Position numbers and translations under genes: made by a program. 64,000 nucleotides of DNA from Clostridiaceae bacterium Marseille-Q3526 (GTDB taxonomy: Bacteria > Bacillota > Clostridia > Lachnospirales > Lachnospiraceae): positions 124,001 to 188,000 of the forward strand of contig JAGTTS010000003.1 of assembly GCA_018223375.1 (NCBI GenBank). Reading direction: 5' to 3'. Positions 61,462 through 64,000 of the stretch are shown one piece after another (position 1 is the stretch's first letter; each line of letters begins with the position of its first letter). The notes under the pieces were generated by a model, which was given only the letters and a program-made list of their open reading frames with translations, was not told the origin of the DNA and made no database searches.

Positions 61462-61490
61462 TTGACGCAGGCCTGAATTTATGTAATAAT
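61462..61490 (+). promoter_or_regulatory. Promoter and long leader of the APC permease
   Basis: TTGACG (61462-61467) and AATAAT (61485-61490) with a 17-base spacer. The leader to 61708 is about 210 nt long and has several short stems, for example CCCTGC/GCGGGG near 61652-61668 and AGCC/GGCT near 61547-61564. I could not assign it to a known riboswitch class. Confidence 0.5.
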
Positions 61491-61708
61491 CTGCTTTGTG
61501 ACTTGCGGGAACCAATAAAATAGCAGCAGTCTGGCCATGCAGAGAGCCTGACAAAAAAGGCTTCATGCTGAATCGCTGCATAACATGAATGTTTATTTCT
61601 TCAATTACTATGTGGAGAACTTTCCTGCAAAACCTCATGGATGTGGATACCCTGCCAAAAGCGGGGAATCCTAAAAGGCAGAAAATAAATAACAAGAAGA
61701 GGTGTTGA

Positions 61709-63142
61709 ATGGAAAATTCAAAGAAAATCGATTGGTATACCCTGTCCTTCATGGCGTTTTCCACAGTCTGGGGCTTTGGAAACGTTCTGAACGGCTTCGT
61801 ATACTTTAACGGAATCGAGGTTATTTTCAGCTGGATTCTGATGTTCGTGCTGTACTTTATCCCCTACACGCTGATGGTAGGAGAGCTGGGATCTGCATTT
61901 AAGCATTCCGGCGGCGGTGTGAGCTCCTGGATCCGCGAGACCATCAATCCGAAGTTTGCCTACTATGCAGGCTGGACCTACTGGGCCTGCCACGTAACCT
62001 ACATTGCCAGCAAGGGAAGCGGCGGCTTAAAGGCATTAAGCTGGATGGTATTCCAGAACGGAAGCACGTATGACCAGTTTCCGACACTCTGGGTGCAGAT
62101 GGCTACGCTGGCTGTATTCCTGTTCTTCTGCTGGGTAGCGAGCCGCGGCTTAAATCCGCTTAAGAAGCTGGCTACACTGGCTGGAACCAGTATGTTCATC
62201 ATGTCCATGCTGTATATCCTGATGATGTTTGCAGCGCCTGTTATCAATCCTAATGGGGGCTACGTTTCCATGGATTTCAGCGTAAAGAACCTGATTCCGC
62301 AGTTTAACGTGGGTTACTTTACTTCCTTATCCATCCTGGTATTCGCGGTGGGCGGCTGTGAGAAGATTTCTCCTTATGTAAATAAGGTGAAAAATTCTGC
62401 TACAGGATTTCCCAAGGGAATGATCGCTCTGGCCATCATGGTTATGGTCTGCGCTATTTTAGGAACCATCGCTATGGGAATGATGTTCGATCCGGCCATT
62501 ATCAACGAGAGCAAGGAAAGCTTTGATTCCTATGTTTCCAACGGATCCTACTGGGCGTTCCAGAAGCTGGGCGAGTATTATCATGTGGGCAATCTGTTCC
62601 TGATTATCTACGCTGCCTGCAACGCAGTGGGACAGTTCTCTACCCTTGTGCTTAGTATCGACGCTCCTCTTCGTATGCTGCTTGACAATGAGGATGCAAG
62701 AGAGTTCATCCCGTCCAAGCTTCTTAAGAAGAACAAATACGGCGCTTACATTAACGGAATCTGGATGGTAGTCGTATTATCTGGAACGATCATTTTAGTA
62801 CAGTCCTTCGTTCCAGGTGCAGCTGCCGTTCTGTCCCAGCTGAACAAGTTAAACTCTGTTACCATGCCTCTGCGTTACCTGTGGGTATTTGCCGCTTACA
62901 TTGCACTGCGCAAGTATGTGGGCAAATTTAATCCGGAGTACCGCTTTACAAAGAACCAGGGACTTGCCTTTACGGCCGGCATCTGGTGCTTTGCAGTAAC
63001 AGCAGTCTGCTGCGTAATGGGAATGTATGTAGAGGGCGATATGGCGTCTACTGCGTTAAATATCATTACTCCATTTATTCTGACTGCCCTCGGTCTGATC
63101 CTTCCGATCATCAAGAAGAGAGAGACAGAGCGGGCAAGCTAA
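61709..63142 (+). CDS. APC-family amino-acid permease
   Basis: 477 residues after AAGAAGAGGTG, with 12 membrane segments. The first helix contains the FSTVWGFGNVLNG break expected for APC transporters, followed by a LMVGELGSAFKHSGGGVSSWI segment. The family includes amino-acid/polyamine permeases and glutamate/GABA-type antiporters; the substrate is not clear. The convergent ANTAR regulator downstream and the long leader suggest control by transcript antitermination. Confidence 0.9.
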   Translation: MENSKKIDWYTLSFMAFSTVWGFGNVLNGFVYFNGIEVIFSWILMFVLYFIPYTLMVGELGSAFKHSGGGVSSWIRETINPKFAYYAGWTYWACHVTYIASKGSGGLKALSWMVFQNGSTYDQFPTLWVQMATLAVFLFFCWVASRGLNPLKKLATLAGTSMFIMSMLYILMMFAAPVINPNGGYVSMDFSVKNLIPQFNVGYFTSLSILVFAVGGCEKISPYVNKVKNSATGFPKGMIALAIMVMVCAILGTIAMGMMFDPAIINESKESFDSYVSNGSYWAFQKLGEYYHVGNLFLIIYAACNAVGQFSTLVLSIDAPLRMLLDNEDAREFIPSKLLKKNKYGAYINGIWMVVVLSGTIILVQSFVPGAAAVLSQLNKLNSVTMPLRYLWVFAAYIALRKYVGKFNPEYRFTKNQGLAFTAGIWCFAVTAVCCVMGMYVEGDMASTALNIITPFILTALGLILPIIKKRETERAS

Positions 63143-63172
63143 CTGAACAAAAGCCTGAACCATGAGTGAAAA

Positions 63173-63219
63173 GGGCCGCTGCAAAAGAGACACGAGTTTC
63201 TGAGAGCAGCGGCCCTTTT
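63173..63219. terminator. Bidirectional terminator between permease and ANTAR genes
   Basis: GGGCCGCTGC (63173-63182) and its exact complement (63206-63215) form a 10-bp stem with T tracts in both directions. Confidence 0.92.
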
Positions 63220-63295
63220 AATATGACGCTTTGCAGCTATGCGGACTTTCGTACTTACGATATGGTAAAAACGTATCTGGCCGGTTGCGATATAT

Positions 63296-63880
63296 TTAAG
63301 AATAGGTCTTGATGATCTCCTCTGCAATAGTTCGTTTGGTAACACAGCGATCCATTGCCTGTTTTCCTATGTAGCGGTGAGCCTCAGATTCGCTCATGGA
63401 AAGCTGACTGATCAAAATCCACTTTGCCTTATTGACAAGGCGGATTTCATCCATTTTTTCTTCAATGGATAGGGATTTTTTTTCAAATTGTCTTAGCCGT
63501 TCTCTGGAGCTTTCCAGCCAGTTAAGCGCATATGTCATAGTTATTTTGGATAATGGCTTTGACAAGGTAAATACACCATATTCCGTAACCTGCTCATGAA
63601 TACCATTATAGATATCGCTTTTTACGATGAGAAGAACAACAGATTGCTTATTACAACAAGTGTCAATGGCAAAACGAACGCCGATATCATCGCGTAAAGG
63701 GGCGTTAATGATAATGAAATCATAAGTTTTTTCTGTCAGCGTACATCTGGCGGCATTGATACTTGAAACAGTATGAACAGGAAAGTATTTTGTTTCAGGA
63801 AGCAGGTCAGCAAAGGCAGAGGTGAAAGCATCAGTTGCAGATACGATGAGGACACTGTAGGTACATTCTTTAAAACTCAT
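63296..63880 (-). CDS. ANTAR-domain RNA-binding antiterminator with degenerate receiver
   Basis: ATG at 63880 follows AAGGAGGGG. 194 residues: an N-terminal receiver-like domain (about 1-120) and a C-terminal ANTAR domain with KMDEIRLVNKAKWIL, an SESEAHRYIGKQAMD segment and the final TIAEEIIKTYS. In the receiver the acidic pair after the first strand is missing (VLIVSATDA) and the phosphoacceptor position reads IIINAPL, so phosphorylation is unlikely; the Lys of LSKPLS is kept. ANTAR proteins bind paired hairpins in leaders and prevent termination. A target leader is expected; the permease leader is a candidate. I see nothing in 63881-64000. Confidence 0.88.
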   Translation of the reverse strand: MSFKECTYSVLIVSATDAFTSAFADLLPETKYFPVHTVSSINAARCTLTEKTYDFIIINAPLRDDIGVRFAIDTCCNKQSVVLLIVKSDIYNGIHEQVTEYGVFTLSKPLSKITMTYALNWLESSRERLRQFEKKSLSIEEKMDEIRLVNKAKWILISQLSMSESEAHRYIGKQAMDRCVTKRTIAEEIIKTYS

Positions 63881-64000
63881 TTTACACCCCTCCTTAAAAA
63901 AACGAATTCTATTGATTGCAATAGATATTTAATATGGTATCTGGTATATGTTTTTTGATAAAATCACTATTTGCGGCAACCGTGCAGGCTGATTTAAAAT

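Overview
The window looks like a chromosomal segment from an anaerobic gut Firmicute, most likely Lachnospiraceae (Clostridium cluster XIVa). The signs are strong AGGAGG ribosome-binding sites, the order pseudo-MsmK/CdaR/FtsE/FtsX/M23/S41, an RsgI-type anti-sigma factor, TRAP and NCS2 transporters, a butyryl-CoA-dehydrogenase-type enzyme and a flavodiiron protein. The genus was not determined. The core is of moderate GC; the first 5.7 kb is clearly more AT-rich and reads as an acquired defence island.

Layout. (1) 1-8.4 kb: restriction island with the C-terminal part of an NgoFVII/BfiI-type nuclease, a McrB-like motor, a LlaJI/McrC-type nuclease subunit, a Vsr-like nuclease and an AAA/OLD-like ATPase gene cut off by a complete IS66 element (5660-8383). 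(2) 8.4-16 kb: a small unknown gene, VanZ-like protein, truA, an ECF sigma factor with an RsgI-type anti-sigma factor, a GGDEF/EAL protein, an orphan HicB-like protein and tRNA-Gln(CUG). (3) 16-24.4 kb: an ABC ATPase in which every catalytic motif is altered, a CdaR-type regulator, ftsE-ftsX, an M23 peptidase, an S41 protease, a 169-bp palindromic element and a threonine-aldolase-type enzyme. (4) 24.7-33 kb: RpiR-controlled sugar cluster (epimerase, FGGY kinase, ribose/allose-type ABC transporter, hexuloisomerase-like SIS protein, TIM-barrel isomerase). (5) 33-43.7 kb: EutH-like transporter, FadR-type regulator, then an operon for sugar-acid use through KDG (dehydrogenases, TRAP transporter, KDPG aldolase fused to a VOC domain, KDG kinase) and a DeoR-type regulator. 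(6) 44-50 kb: second EutH-like transporter with a glycerol-kinase-like FGGY kinase and an anaerobic glycerol-3-phosphate-dehydrogenase-like set. (7) 50-53.5 kb, minus strand: acyl-CoA dehydrogenase/EtfA/rubredoxin triple fusion beside a flavodiiron protein. (8) 53.7-58.3 kb: adenine deaminase, LacI-type regulator and purine permease, with two matching operators. (9) 58.4-64 kb: MATE transporter, frameshifted lipoprotein gene, APC amino-acid permease with a long leader, and an ANTAR regulator with a degenerate receiver.

Best candidates for undescribed biology: the acyl-CoA dehydrogenase/EtfA/rubredoxin fusion paired with a flavodiiron protein, which suggests acyl-CoA-driven oxygen or NO reduction; the EutH/GlpK-like/GlpA-like locus, which looks built for a substrate other than ethanolamine and perhaps other than glycerol; and the intact but apparently ATPase-dead MsmK-like protein. 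All functional statements are read from sequence motifs and gene context; no database search was run.
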